From: Pseudomonadota bacterium
GTDB lineage: Bacteria > Pseudomonadota > Alphaproteobacteria > Acetobacterales > Acetobacteraceae
DNA length: 64,000 bases
Assembly (NCBI GenBank): GCA_021818505.1
Contig: JAKADX010000003.1
Span: 1 to 64,000, forward strand
Direction: 5' to 3'
Part shown: piece after piece, positions 37,361-46,489 of the stretch
How the letters are laid out: the number at the start of each line of letters is the position of its first letter
Position numbering within the stretch: position 1 is the first letter of the stretch
The notes under the pieces: generated by a model
Told to the model about the DNA's origin: nothing
Databases searched by the model: none
What the model saw: the letters and a program-made list of their open reading frames with translations, nothing else
Translations under genes and position numbers: made by a program

Positions 37361-38722
37361 ATGCGGAGCGTTCGAATGCGCCTGCTGGGGGCGCTGGCAG
37401 TGGGGCTGGTCTCACTGCTGTCCTTGGTGAAACCGGCAGAGGCGGTGCCGAGTTTCGCGTCCCAGACTGGTCAACCCTGTAGCGCCTGTCACATCGGCTC
37501 GTTCGGTCCGTACCTCACGCCGTTCGGCCGCGCCTTCAAACTCAGCGGTTACACGCTGGGCGGCGGCGACGGGCTGGCGTCCGAAATCCCGCTTTCGGGA
37601 ATGGTGATCACGTCGTTCACCCACACCGCCAGCGCGCAGCCCTCGCCGCCAGCGCAGGGTTTCTATGACAACAACAACCCCGCCCTTGACCAGATCAGCC
37701 TGTTCCTGGCTGGACGCGTCAACGACTACGTTGGCGGCTTCGTGCAGGGCACGTACGACGGCGTGGGCCGCGCGTTCCTGTGGGACAACACCGACGTCCG
37801 CGTGTCCACCCCGATCAACCTGCCGAGCGACACCAATTTGCGGCTCGGTGTGTCGTTCAACAACGGCCCGACCGTGCAGGACCCGTACAACACCACCTAT
37901 GCGTGGGGCTATCCGTTCGCTTCCTCGGCGCTGGCGCCAACCCCCACGGCCGGTCCGATCATCGGCGCGCTGATCGGCAACACGCTGGGCATGACCGTCA
38001 ACGCCTGGTACGACAACTCCCTCTACGTCGAAATCGGTGCCTACGGCACGCAGAGTCCGGCGCTCGCCAAGATGCTGGGTCAGTACACGTATCCCGGCAC
38101 ATCGGTCGGGCCGATGCCCTATGCCCGTGTCGCGTATGAATGGGACTGGTCCGGACAGGCGGCCGAGGTCGGCGGACTGATCTTCAACGCCCGACTGCAG
38201 CCGGGTGGCATACCGGGGTTCGGCACTGACGGCTACACCGACATGGCGATCGACGGCACCTACCAGTTCATCGGCGATGGCACGAACACCGTCTCGATCC
38301 TCGGCATCTTCACGCACGAGATCCAGCACCTCAACTCATCCGTGGCGCAGGGCCTCGCGGGGACCACGAACGGCTACCTGAACCAGTTCACCGCCACCGC
38401 CACGTACTTCTACGAGAAGACCTATGGCATCAACTTCTCGATCCAGAAGACCAGCGGTTCGTCCGACGCGGTGCTCTATGCGCCGGCCCCGCTCACCGGC
38501 AGCAACAACGGCAGCCCGAACAGCCTGGGCCTGATCACCGAGCTTGACTGGGTGCCGTTCGGCAAGAACGACTCCTGGGCCCAACCGTTCGTCAACATGA
38601 AGTTCGGCTTGCAGTACGCGGTGTATCCGCAGTTCAACGGCGGCGGGAGCAACTATGATGGCTTCGGTCGGTCAGCGGGCGCGAACAACACGCTCTACGC
38701 CTTCGCCTGGCTGGCGTTCTGA
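37361..38722 (+). CDS. Cyc2-like fused monoheme cytochrome c / outer-membrane beta-barrel
   Basis: A 453-residue protein. The signal peptide (to about residue 28) is followed at once by a single heme site C40-C43-H44 in a VPSFASQTG-x-x-CSACH context. This leads into FGPYLTPFGRAFKLSGYTLGG. The rest alternates polar and hydrophobic residues with many Asn, Gly and aromatic residues and ends in AWLAF, as outer-membrane barrels do. A short N-terminal heme region plus a ~16-strand barrel is the architecture of Cyc2, the iron-oxidising outer-membrane cytochrome of Acidithiobacillus and others. The heme-region wording also matches that family. AGGAG at 37350-37354 fixes ATG 37361. The family call is strong for architecture and tentative for function. 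Confidence 0.75.
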   Translation: MRSVRMRLLGALAVGLVSLLSLVKPAEAVPSFASQTGQPCSACHIGSFGPYLTPFGRAFKLSGYTLGGGDGLASEIPLSGMVITSFTHTASAQPSPPAQGFYDNNNPALDQISLFLAGRVNDYVGGFVQGTYDGVGRAFLWDNTDVRVSTPINLPSDTNLRLGVSFNNGPTVQDPYNTTYAWGYPFASSALAPTPTAGPIIGALIGNTLGMTVNAWYDNSLYVEIGAYGTQSPALAKMLGQYTYPGTSVGPMPYARVAYEWDWSGQAAEVGGLIFNARLQPGGIPGFGTDGYTDMAIDGTYQFIGDGTNTVSILGIFTHEIQHLNSSVAQGLAGTTNGYLNQFTATATYFYEKTYGINFSIQKTSGSSDAVLYAPAPLTGSNNGSPNSLGLITELDWVPFGKNDSWAQPFVNMKFGLQYAVYPQFNGGGSNYDGFGRSAGANNTLYAFAWLAF

Positions 38723-38740
38723 GCCCGGGGGTACACGCAC

Positions 38741-39196
38741 ATGACACGCAGGAGATGGCTACTGACGACGGCCGTTCTGCTCGGACTGGCATTGTCGGCG
38801 GGCGGCGCCCGCGCCGACGGGTCGGAACAGGCGACCAAGGCCCGCGCGATGCTGGACCGCGTGGTGGCGGCGCTGAAGGTCGATGAGCACGCGGCGCTCG
38901 AGTCCTTCACCAAGGGCACCAACGGGTTCGCGGACGGCGACATCTATCCGTTCTGCGCCCGCGCGCGCAGCGGCTGGGTGGTGGCGCATCCGTCGCGGCT
39001 CGGTGAGAACCTCGCCACGGTGTCCGACATGTACGGCAAGCTGTTCGGCAAGGAGATCCTCAACACCGCTGTCGTCGGCGAGGTGAAGGAAATCCACTAC
39101 ATGTGGCCGAAGCCCGGCCACAAAACGCCGGAGCGCAAGGACACGTACTACACGAAGGTCGATCACTTGGTCTGCGGCGTCGGCTACTACCCGTAG
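38741..39196 (+). CDS. Secreted single-cache-domain protein
   Basis: A 151-residue protein with a twin-arginine-like start (MTRRRWLLTTAVLLGLALS) and a cleavage site near ARADG. The mature part (KARAMLDRVVAALK ... DGDIYPFCARARSGWVVAHP ... GKEIL) reads like a single cache (sCache_2-type) ligand-binding domain. The W-x-K-x-Y-type region is YYTKVDHLVCGVGYYP. There is no membrane segment beyond the signal, so it is a free periplasmic protein. It follows the Cyc2-like gene by 18 bases and is probably cotranscribed. Its role could be sensing or carrying a small molecule for the cytochrome system. Confidence 0.8.
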   Translation: MTRRRWLLTTAVLLGLALSAGGARADGSEQATKARAMLDRVVAALKVDEHAALESFTKGTNGFADGDIYPFCARARSGWVVAHPSRLGENLATVSDMYGKLFGKEILNTAVVGEVKEIHYMWPKPGHKTPERKDTYYTKVDHLVCGVGYYP

Positions 39197-39223
39197 CCGA
39201 CACCGCCCGGCCTGGCCGGCATC

Positions 39224-39266
39224 ACGGCCGCGACGGATGCGCAGGCATCGTCGCGGCCGTTGTTTT
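39224..39266. terminator. Rho-independent terminator
   Basis: ACGGCCGCGACG (39224-39235) and CGTCGCGGCCGT (39249-39260) form a perfect 12-base stem around a 13-base loop, followed by TGTTTT. It closes the cytochrome/cache unit and lies between convergent genes, so it may also serve the lipoprotein gene arriving from the other side. Confidence 0.8.
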
Positions 39267-39285
39267 GCCTGCGGAAGACGCTCCG

Positions 39286-39930
39286 CTAGGATTTTTCCGG
39301 CGTACCGAGATTCTGCTGCTCCACCGGCGGCGGCGGCGGTGCGGCCGGCGTCGTGGATTGCAGCCAGTCGCCGAGCGAGTGGCGGACCTGGTACTCGAAC
39401 TCGACATTCATGTCGCGCATCGTCGCCTTCACCAGATCATAGAGCGCCTGCCGCACCGCCTCCGGGGCATAGTTGCTGATGGTGCGCGTGCGCGCGACCT
39501 TGGCCTCGGCATAGCCCGAGCGGGTGCCGTCGGCGTTGTGGATGTCCATGTGAACGGCGAAGCTCGCCTCGAACCGGTCGGCGACACGCGTCAGCGACGC
39601 GTCGTCGATGGTGACGGTTGCCTGCCCCTGGCTGCCACCGGGGATCAGCCGGTCCTGCACCATGCGGCGCAGCGCATCGACCGGCTGCACGGGCGACTGG
39701 TTCTCGACATGCTCGCCATTCGCGACCGGCTGCGGCGTCCAGGCCACGTCTTCGGCGATATTGGCCACATCGAGCTTGATCTTGGTCAGGTAGCCGAAGG
39801 TGAGCGGCGGATAGGTCTTCGGCGGCGGCGGCTCCACGCAGCCCGCCAGCAGCGCGGGCAACGCACCGCCCGCCACCGCGAGCACGGCGCGGCGGGTCAG
39901 GGGGCAAGGCGGGGCGACATGGGTGGTCAT
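39286..39930 (-). CDS. Putative lipoprotein of unknown function
   Basis: A 214-residue protein with an Arg-containing signal sequence and lipobox PALLAGC (cysteine near residue 30), followed by a Pro-rich linker (VEPPPPKTYPP). The folded part has TIDDASLTRVADRFEASFAV and ends in another Pro/Gln-rich tail. I recognise no named domain, but the strand-helix pattern suggests a small periplasmic alpha/beta domain. ATG 39930 is chosen because it gives a proper signal peptide, whereas the upstream ATG at 39966 does not. It is convergent with the cache gene across a terminator. Confidence 0.75.
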   Translation of the reverse strand: MTTHVAPPCPLTRRAVLAVAGGALPALLAGCVEPPPPKTYPPLTFGYLTKIKLDVANIAEDVAWTPQPVANGEHVENQSPVQPVDALRRMVQDRLIPGGSQGQATVTIDDASLTRVADRFEASFAVHMDIHNADGTRSGYAEAKVARTRTISNYAPEAVRQALYDLVKATMRDMNVEFEYQVRHSLGDWLQSTTPAAPPPPPVEQQNLGTPEKS

Positions 39931-40024
39931 GGCGACTCCGACTCCGGCTTCAGTGGCATCGATCACGATTATGCAACCTGCGCAAGGCCGGCCGCGCGGT
40001 CAATGTTCCCCGCGCCGCATTATC

Positions 40025-40999
40025 CTACATGCGGCCGGCGGCGCCGCCATGCGCCTGGCCGCGCACATCCTCGCGCGGGAAGCGGAAATCCAGGTTGCAG
40101 AACTCACAGGTCATCGTGATGTCGCCGCCGACCGCCATATGGTCGAGGTCGTCGGCGCCGAATCCCTCCAGGATGCCGGCGAGCCGTTGGCGCGAGCAGC
40201 GGCAGCCATAGGCAAGCGCGCGCGGCCGGTCGGCCGCGACGCCGAGGCTGTGAAACAGCCGGTAGAGCAGCCGCTCCGGCGCCAGCGCGTCGTCCAGCAA
40301 TTCCGCGTCCGTCACGGTGGCGGCCAGCGTGGTCGCGCTCTGCCAGCTTTCCTCCTGCGCCGCAGCGTCCATTTCCGGGTCGATCCCGCCGGCGCCGGCA
40401 ACCCGCTCCAGGATCAGCGCACTGGCTCGCCAGCCGGCCGCGGTCCGCGCGGCGGCAAGGTGCAACTGGCAGCGGAGCTGTTCGCTGGTCTCGAAATAGT
40501 GCAGCGCCATCTCGGCGAGGCTGCCGCCGCTGATGCTGACGATGCCCTGGTAGCGGTCGCTGTCGGCCCCCTGGTCGGCGGTCAATGCCAGATAGCCCTG
40601 GCCGAGCAGTGCCGCCGCCGACGGCGCGGGGTCGCCGGCCAGCAAGGCCGCAAGCCTCTCCGGCTCGGCGCGGGCATAGCCGCGCAGCGCGCCCGTATCC
40701 GTGCAGTCGGCGAGCAGCATCCCGACCGGACCGTCGCCCTTGAGTTGCAGGGAGAAGGAGCCGCGGAACTTCAGCGCCCCGGCCAGCCCTGCCACCAGCG
40801 CCAGCGCCTCGCCGGCCAGTCGGGTGACGGCGGGGTGGTTGTCATGGCGGGTGAGCAGCGCGTCGGCGAGCGCGCCGAGTCGCACCAGCCGCCCGCGCAC
40901 CGGCTGGCCGGGCAGATGGAAGGGGGTGATACCGCGCGGGATCACGATGTCCGGCACGTCAGGACGGCCGGGGTCGAGGAAAGCCGGGGTCTGGGACAT
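40025..40999 (-). CDS. hslO: Redox-regulated chaperone Hsp33
   Basis: A holdase chaperone activated by oxidative unfolding and zinc release. The 324-residue protein has the N-terminal domain with DCTDTGALRGYA and the redox switch GCRCSRQRL ... MTCEFCNLDF. That is the canonical C-x-C ... C-x-x-C zinc-binding arrangement at the C-terminus. ATG 40999 gives MSQTPAFLDP. It lies 32 bases downstream of the nucleoside hydrolase on the same strand, so it may be a last gene of that transcript, although it has no metabolic link. Confidence 0.94.
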   Translation of the reverse strand: MSQTPAFLDPGRPDVPDIVIPRGITPFHLPGQPVRGRLVRLGALADALLTRHDNHPAVTRLAGEALALVAGLAGALKFRGSFSLQLKGDGPVGMLLADCTDTGALRGYARAEPERLAALLAGDPAPSAAALLGQGYLALTADQGADSDRYQGIVSISGGSLAEMALHYFETSEQLRCQLHLAAARTAAGWRASALILERVAGAGGIDPEMDAAAQEESWQSATTLAATVTDAELLDDALAPERLLYRLFHSLGVAADRPRALAYGCRCSRQRLAGILEGFGADDLDHMAVGGDITMTCEFCNLDFRFPREDVRGQAHGGAAGRM

Positions 41000-41031
41000 G
41001 GCCGGTAGATAGGGGCGCGCAATCCTCGCCG

Positions 41032-41988
41032 CTACCGCCCCTCGCCCCGCATCGCCGCCATGAACCGCTCGGTGAAGCGCGGCACGTCCACGCCCGTGCA
41101 GACCGCCGCGTTCGGCCGCGTCGTGCCGGTCGCGCGGCGGTCGGCCACCATCTGCCCGCGCGTCAGTTCGCCCGCCAGTTCGATATCGACCTGCATCGGC
41201 TCGGCAGTGACGAGAGATGCGTCCTCCGCCACCGCCACCGCCAGCGGATCGTGCAGGCCGCAGCCGGCGATGGATGGGTACTGGCGCAGATAGGCATCGA
41301 CGTAGAAGCGCGCGATCCGCATCATCGTCGCGGCCGCGTCGCCGGCCTGCGCGATCGCCTCCGTCATCGCCGGCGTCAGCAGTGCGCGCATGGTCACGTC
41401 CATGCCGACCAGCGTGAGCGGCGCGCCCGAGCGCAGGACGATCCGCGCCGCCTCCGGGTCGTTCCAGAAATTCGCATCCGCCATCGGGCTCGGGATGCCG
41501 GGGATGCCGGGATGGAACAGCGTGCCGCCCATGACGACGATGCCGCGCAGCTTCTGTGCGATGTCCGGCGCACGCGCCAGCGCCAGCGCGATATTGGTCA
41601 GCGGTCCGACGGGGCAGAGCGTGAGCGCGCCGGGATGGGCGCGCACCATGCGGATGATGAGATCGGCGGCGTGCTCGTCGAGCGGACGCGCCGACGGTTC
41701 GGGCAGCGTCACCTCGCCCAGCCCGTTCTCGCCGTGGATATGCGCCGCCCCGCGCACGAACGGCCGCGTCAGCGCATGCGCCGCGCCGGACGCGACCGGA
41801 ATGTCCGCGCGCCCCGCCAGTTCGAGGATTTGCAGCGTGTTGCGTGTGGCGGCCGGCACGTCGATGTTGCCGAACACCGTCGTCACCGCCTCCAGCACGA
41901 TCCCGGGCCGGTGGAGCGCGTAGAAAATCGCCATGGCATCGTCGATGCCGGTGTCCACGTCCAGGATCATGCGGCACGGCGCGGTCAT
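41032..41988 (-). CDS. Nucleoside hydrolase (IunH family)
   Basis: A cytoplasmic N-ribohydrolase of 318 residues that splits imported nucleosides into base and ribose. The calcium-binding DVDTGIDDAMAI motif at residues 10-21 is diagnostic. CPVGPLTNIALAL, GGTLFHPGIPG and CGLHDPLAVA provide further active-site positions. Its ATG overlaps the stop of the ABC permease gene by four bases (ATGA), tying hydrolysis directly to uptake by the upstream BMP-type transporter. Confidence 0.93.
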   Translation of the reverse strand: MTAPCRMILDVDTGIDDAMAIFYALHRPGIVLEAVTTVFGNIDVPAATRNTLQILELAGRADIPVASGAAHALTRPFVRGAAHIHGENGLGEVTLPEPSARPLDEHAADLIIRMVRAHPGALTLCPVGPLTNIALALARAPDIAQKLRGIVVMGGTLFHPGIPGIPSPMADANFWNDPEAARIVLRSGAPLTLVGMDVTMRALLTPAMTEAIAQAGDAAATMMRIARFYVDAYLRQYPSIAGCGLHDPLAVAVAEDASLVTAEPMQVDIELAGELTRGQMVADRRATGTTRPNAAVCTGVDVPRFTERFMAAMRGEGR

Positions 41989-42872
41989 GCTTGCCTCCGT
42001 CGATGGCTCAGGATCAGGGCCGCGAGTGTCACGACATAGGGCGCGATGTCGGTCAACTGGTTCGGCAATCCCTGGCCCTGCAACCGCAGCCCGAACGCAT
42101 CGGCAAAGCCGAACAGCACACAGGCGGCCGCGGCGCCGAGCGGGTTGTTGCGCCCCAGCATCACCGCCACCACCGCGATCCAGCCGCGCCCGGCGCTCAT
42201 GTCCTCGGAAAACACGCTGACCGCGCCGAGCGACAATTGCACGCCGGCAAGTCCCGCCAGCACGCCGCCGGCCAGCACCGCGCCGACGCGCCATGCCTGC
42301 ACATCGACGCCCAGGGTCGCCGCCGCATCGGGCTGCTCGCCCAGGCCGCGCAGGCGCAGCCCGAATGGCGTGCGGAACAGCCCGACCGCGACCAGCACAA
42401 CCAGCGCCCAGGCGAACCAGGTCAGCACGCTCTGCCGCGACAGCGCCGCCGCCAGCAGCGGCACGCCGGCAAGGCCGCCGATCGCGATCGGCGCAAGGCC
42501 GACGATGGCCGGACTGTCGAAGGTGCCGCTGACGCCGAACATCTGGCGCAGCAGATAGGCGGTCAGGCCGGAGGCCAGGAGATTGATGCCGATGCCGATC
42601 ACGATGGCATCGCCGCGCAGTACGGTGCTGCCATAAGCGAGAATGAGCGCCAGCGCCGCGCCGGCCAGTGCGCCCGCGGCCACGCCCGCCACGGCGCTGC
42701 CGGCGAGATAGCTGCCGGCCACACCGGCGAAGGCACCGACCAGCATCTCGCCTTCCAGAGCGATGTTGAACACGCCGGCCTGCCCGCACAGCACGCCCGC
42801 CAGCGCGGCCAGCAGGATCGGCGTGATGGCCTGCACCGCCGAATGCACCAGGAACGGCGAAAGCACGCTCAT
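41985..42872 (-). CDS. Nucleoside-type ABC transporter permease, second subunit
   Basis: An integral membrane protein (295 residues) of the BPD_transp_2 family with about nine hydrophobic helices. The motif GQAGVFNIALEGEMLVGAF near residues 30-48 is typical of the YufQ/NupQ-type permeases that partner BMP-family receptors. It overlaps its neighbour permease by four bases on one side and the nucleoside hydrolase by four on the other. The pair of different permeases forms the translocation channel. Confidence 0.9.
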   Translation of the reverse strand: MSVLSPFLVHSAVQAITPILLAALAGVLCGQAGVFNIALEGEMLVGAFAGVAGSYLAGSAVAGVAAGALAGAALALILAYGSTVLRGDAIVIGIGINLLASGLTAYLLRQMFGVSGTFDSPAIVGLAPIAIGGLAGVPLLAAALSRQSVLTWFAWALVVLVAVGLFRTPFGLRLRGLGEQPDAAATLGVDVQAWRVGAVLAGGVLAGLAGVQLSLGAVSVFSEDMSAGRGWIAVVAVMLGRNNPLGAAAACVLFGFADAFGLRLQGQGLPNQLTDIAPYVVTLAALILSHRRRQA

Positions 42873-43879
42873 GGCGCCGCCCGGCGCCGCAGACCGTGGC
42901 GGGCGGCGAGGAACAGGATCACCAGCGCCTGCAACACCATCGTCAGCACGCGCGGCACCGCAGTCTCACGCTGCATGGCGAAGCCGCCGGTCTGCAACGC
43001 CGCGAAGAACAGTGCGGCGCCGATGGTGCCGACCGGCTCCCCGCCCGCCAGCAGCGCCGCCATGAGCCCCGACCAGGTGTAGTTCGGCGTGACCAGCGCG
43101 CCGTCAGTGAAGCGGAACTGCGCGCCGAGGACGATCGTCGCCCCGGTCAGCCCGGCGATGCCGCCGCTCGCGAACATCGTCGCCACTGCCTGCCGCCCGA
43201 GTGCGATGCCGCCGTAGCGGGCGAAGCGTGGGTTCAACCCGCGCAGCCGCAACTCGTAGCCGACGACGCTGCGCCGATCGAAGACCACTACCGCGATCGC
43301 GATGACGAGAATGGCAAAGGCGCCGACATTCAGCACGTCGCCCAGCGGCGGCAGGCGCGCATCCGGCGGGATCATCACCGTCTGCGGCAGTCCACTCGAC
43401 CGGTCGCGCAGGGGGAAACCCGACAAATACGAAGCCAGCCCCATCGCCGGATAGCTCAGCAACAGGCTGGAGATCAGCATCGGCACGCCGTGCCGCACCT
43501 CGCCCCAGGCGGCGAGTGCCGCGTACAGCCCGGCGACAAGCGCGGCTGCCAATATGGCCGCGAACATGCTCAGGACGCCGGGCAGCGGCAGATAGAGCGG
43601 CACCAGCGCGGCGACCAGCCCGCCGAGAACCAGCTGTCCATCGCCGCCGAGATTGACCATGCCGCCGCGCAGCGGGATCGCCACCGCCAGCGCCATGCCA
43701 GTCAGCGGCACCGCCCAGTTGAGCGTGTTCGGAAGGTTGTCCGGTGCCAGCGCGCCGACCGCGATCTGCCAGTAGGCCGCGAGCGGATCGCCGCCGCTCG
43801 CCGCCACCAGCACAGCACCGGCAACGACGGCGAAGCCCACCGCCAGCACCACTGACGGCACGCGCGGCGGCAAGCTCAT
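42869..43879 (-). CDS. Nucleoside-type ABC transporter permease, first subunit
   Basis: A 336-residue membrane protein of the YufP/NupP type. The hallmark GGMVNLGGDGQLVLGG appears about residue 70, where the partner has N-x-A-x-E-G-E-M. It is followed by hydrophobic segments and the coupling-region sequence GLNPRFARYGGI. It overlaps the ATPase gene and the second permease by four bases each, so the transporter subunits are translationally coupled. Confidence 0.9.
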   Translation of the reverse strand: MSLPPRVPSVVLAVGFAVVAGAVLVAASGGDPLAAYWQIAVGALAPDNLPNTLNWAVPLTGMALAVAIPLRGGMVNLGGDGQLVLGGLVAALVPLYLPLPGVLSMFAAILAAALVAGLYAALAAWGEVRHGVPMLISSLLLSYPAMGLASYLSGFPLRDRSSGLPQTVMIPPDARLPPLGDVLNVGAFAILVIAIAVVVFDRRSVVGYELRLRGLNPRFARYGGIALGRQAVATMFASGGIAGLTGATIVLGAQFRFTDGALVTPNYTWSGLMAALLAGGEPVGTIGAALFFAALQTGGFAMQRETAVPRVLTMVLQALVILFLAARHGLRRRAAP

Positions 43880-45390
43880 GCCGCGACGCCGGGCCGCCCC
43901 GCCATCAGCAGGCCGAGCCGTTCCTCATCGGCCTGCGCGGCCGGCAGGTCGGCGATGATGCGGCCCCCGAACATCACCAGCACCCGGTCGCTGAGCGCCA
44001 TCACCTCCGACAACTCGGCCGAGACCAGCAGGACCGCGCGGCCGCGCGCCCGCTCGGCCAGCAGTTCGCCATGCACGAATTCGGCGGCTCCCACGTCCAG
44101 CCCGCGCGTCGGCTGCTCGGCGATCAGCACCGGAGCGGCGTGGCTCAACTCGCGCGCCAGCACGACCTTCTGCATGTTGCCGCCGGAGAGTGTCGCGACC
44201 GGCGTGCGCTCGCTGCCGATACGAATGTCGAAGCGGGCGATCAGGCGGCGCGCCCAGTCACGAACGGCAGTGCCATCGAGCTTCCAGCCGCGCCGCAACG
44301 GCGGCCGGCGATGGAACCCCATGGCAAGATTGTCGGCGGCACTCGCCGTCGGCGCGGTGCCGACGGCGGCGCGATCCTCGGGGATATAGGCAAGCCCTGC
44401 CTCCCGCCGCGCGGCGACATCGGACTGCGTCACGTCGCGCCCGTTCACCTGCACGCGCCCCGAGGCGACTGCGCGCAGGCCGACCAGTGCCTCGACCAGT
44501 TCCGTCTGGCCGTTGCCGGCGACGCCGGCGATGCCGACGACCTCCCCGCCATTGACCGAGAGGTTGGCATCCGCGACCAGCACGCGGCCGTCCCCGCGCA
44601 CGGTGATCGCCTCGGCGTGCAGCAGCGCCGCACCCTGTGGCATCGACACGCGATCGGGACGGTCGGCGACCACGCGGCCGGTCATGGCGCGGACGATCTC
44701 TCGCGCGCTGGTCTCGCGAGTCGTCATGCGCGCCGCGACCCGTCCGGCGCGCAGCACGGTCACGCGGTCGCTGATCGCCAGCACCTCGTCAAGCTTGTGC
44801 GTGACGAAGATCACGCTGCGCCCATCGACGACCAACCTGCGCAGCACCGCGAACAGCACGTCACGCTCCGGCGGCGTCAGCACCGCGGTCGGCTCGTCGA
44901 GGATCAGAACGCGTGCTTCGCGGTACAGCGCCTTGAGGATTTCGACGCGCTGCCGCACGCCGACCGACAAACGCGCGACCAACGCGCCGGGATCGACCGC
45001 CAGCCCGTACCGCTCCGCCAGCGCCACCGCCGCGCGCCGCGCCGCGGCCCCGTCGATGAATGGCCCTCGCCGCGGCTCTCGACCATAGACGATGTTCTCC
45101 CAGACGGTGAGGGACGAAAACAGCTTGAACGCCTGATGCACCATGCCCAGGCCGTGCGCGATCGCCTCCGCCGGAGAGCGGAAGCGCACGGCCACACCGT
45201 CCAGCCGGATCGTGCCGCCGTCCGGCGCCTGCATGCCGTAGAGTATGCTCATCAGCGTTGATTTGCCGGCGCCGTTCTCGCCCATCACCGCATGGACCTC
45301 GCCGCGCGCCACGTCGAGGTCGATGCCGTCGTTGGCGAGCAGCGGGCCGTAGCGTTTGACGATGCCGCTTGCCTGCAGCGCCGGCGCCAT
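43876..45390 (-). CDS. Nucleoside-type ABC transporter ATP-binding protein (two NBDs)
   Basis: A 504-residue protein with two nucleotide-binding domains in tandem, as in YufO/NupO and RbsA-type ATPases. NBD1 has GENGAGKSTLM, LSVGVRQRVEILKAL and LDEPTAVL. NBD2 (from about residue 250) has the degenerate Walker A GVAGNGQTELVEAL, signature LSGGNMQKVVLARE, and EQPTRGLD. Start ATG 45390 lies 11 bases after the BMP receptor gene. Powers uptake of the ligand delivered by that receptor. Confidence 0.93.
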   Translation of the reverse strand: MAPALQASGIVKRYGPLLANDGIDLDVARGEVHAVMGENGAGKSTLMSILYGMQAPDGGTIRLDGVAVRFRSPAEAIAHGLGMVHQAFKLFSSLTVWENIVYGREPRRGPFIDGAAARRAAVALAERYGLAVDPGALVARLSVGVRQRVEILKALYREARVLILDEPTAVLTPPERDVLFAVLRRLVVDGRSVIFVTHKLDEVLAISDRVTVLRAGRVAARMTTRETSAREIVRAMTGRVVADRPDRVSMPQGAALLHAEAITVRGDGRVLVADANLSVNGGEVVGIAGVAGNGQTELVEALVGLRAVASGRVQVNGRDVTQSDVAARREAGLAYIPEDRAAVGTAPTASAADNLAMGFHRRPPLRRGWKLDGTAVRDWARRLIARFDIRIGSERTPVATLSGGNMQKVVLARELSHAAPVLIAEQPTRGLDVGAAEFVHGELLAERARGRAVLLVSAELSEVMALSDRVLVMFGGRIIADLPAAQADEERLGLLMAGRPGVAA

Positions 45391-45401
45391 GCGCCGCGCG
45401 C

Positions 45402-46412
45402 TTACTTCGCCATCATCGGGTCGGAGAGCTTGATCGCACCGCTCTCGATCTGGCCGCGTAGCGCCTTCAGCTTCGCGATCACTTCGGGATACTTGACGAT
45501 CTCACACTGCGACTGCGCGGCGTCGGGGCGCAGGCCGGTCAGCGTCAGCCCGCCCTCCTTCAGTCCGAAGGAAGCGAATTTCGGCTGATTGCCGCGGAAA
45601 ATGCCGGCGACCGAGGACTCGATCGCCTTGTCGGTATGTTTCTCGACATTGTCCAGCACGTAGCCGGGCGCCTGCGGGCACTGGTTCACGTCCACGCCGA
45701 TCGCGAGCGCGCCGGGCGATTCCTTCATCGCCTTGAAGATACCGCCGTTGCTGCCGGCCCCCGCGGCATAGATGCGGTCCACGCCGTCGCCCAGCATCGC
45801 CGCCGCGCGCTGCTCCCCGCGGGCGGGGTCGGAGAACGGGTTGCTGCCGCCGACCCACAGCGTCGGCAGGACCGTCAGGTCGGGGCGGACGTGTTTCGCG
45901 CCCTCGATGAAGCCATCGGTGAAGCGGTGCAGGAAGGGAATGTCGATCGCGCTGATGGCGCCGACCTTGCCGCTCTTGCTGGTCCACGCCGCCTCCGCGC
46001 CCGCCAGGAAGCTCGGCTCGTATTCGCGAAAGCCCGCGCAATAGACGTTCGGCCCTGGCTTGGGCACGCACGTATCGACCATCAGGAACGTCACGTTCGG
46101 ATGCTGCGCGGCGACCGGCGGCACCAGGTCGTTGAACTCGAAGCCGACCGCGACCACGACCTTGGCCCCCGCCTTCGCCGCCGCCTCCAGGTTCTGGCGT
46201 TGGGTCGTCGGATCGCTGCTCTCGAACGTCTTGGCCTCGGCACCCACCTCCTTCGCCGCCGCCTCGATGCCGACGCGGCCGAGCTTGAGGAAGTCGTTCA
46301 CGCCGATCGGGTTGGGCGAGACATAGACGATCAGCGGCCTGGCCTGCGCCACCGCCGCGACGGTCAGTGCGAACACCAATGCGGCAGCGCCGAGTGCCTT
46401 GCGGAACGACAT
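45402..46412 (-). CDS. BMP-family periplasmic substrate-binding protein (nucleoside type)
   Basis: The receptor of the transporter (336 residues). An ordinary signal peptide (to about residue 24, VAAVAQA) and no lipobox cysteine indicate a free periplasmic protein. The BMP/PnrA fold markers are VYVSPNPIGVNDF, VVAVGFEFNDLVPPVAAQHP, the YCAGFREYEPSFLAGAEAAW stretch, and IGVDVNQCPQAPGYVL. Family members bind purine nucleosides. The nucleoside hydrolase in the same operon supports this ligand class. It is the first gene of the minus-strand unit and faces the enolase-superfamily gene across about 160 bases. Confidence 0.92.
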   Translation of the reverse strand: MSFRKALGAAALVFALTVAAVAQARPLIVYVSPNPIGVNDFLKLGRVGIEAAAKEVGAEAKTFESSDPTTQRQNLEAAAKAGAKVVVAVGFEFNDLVPPVAAQHPNVTFLMVDTCVPKPGPNVYCAGFREYEPSFLAGAEAAWTSKSGKVGAISAIDIPFLHRFTDGFIEGAKHVRPDLTVLPTLWVGGSNPFSDPARGEQRAAAMLGDGVDRIYAAGAGSNGGIFKAMKESPGALAIGVDVNQCPQAPGYVLDNVEKHTDKAIESSVAGIFRGNQPKFASFGLKEGGLTLTGLRPDAAQSQCEIVKYPEVIAKLKALRGQIESGAIKLSDPMMAK

Positions 46413-46489
46413 CTTCCGGCTCCCTCAACCCTTCATTGCAGCCATGCTCCGCGAGCCGGACGGCCGAGTCAATCGGGTCCGGTCAATTA

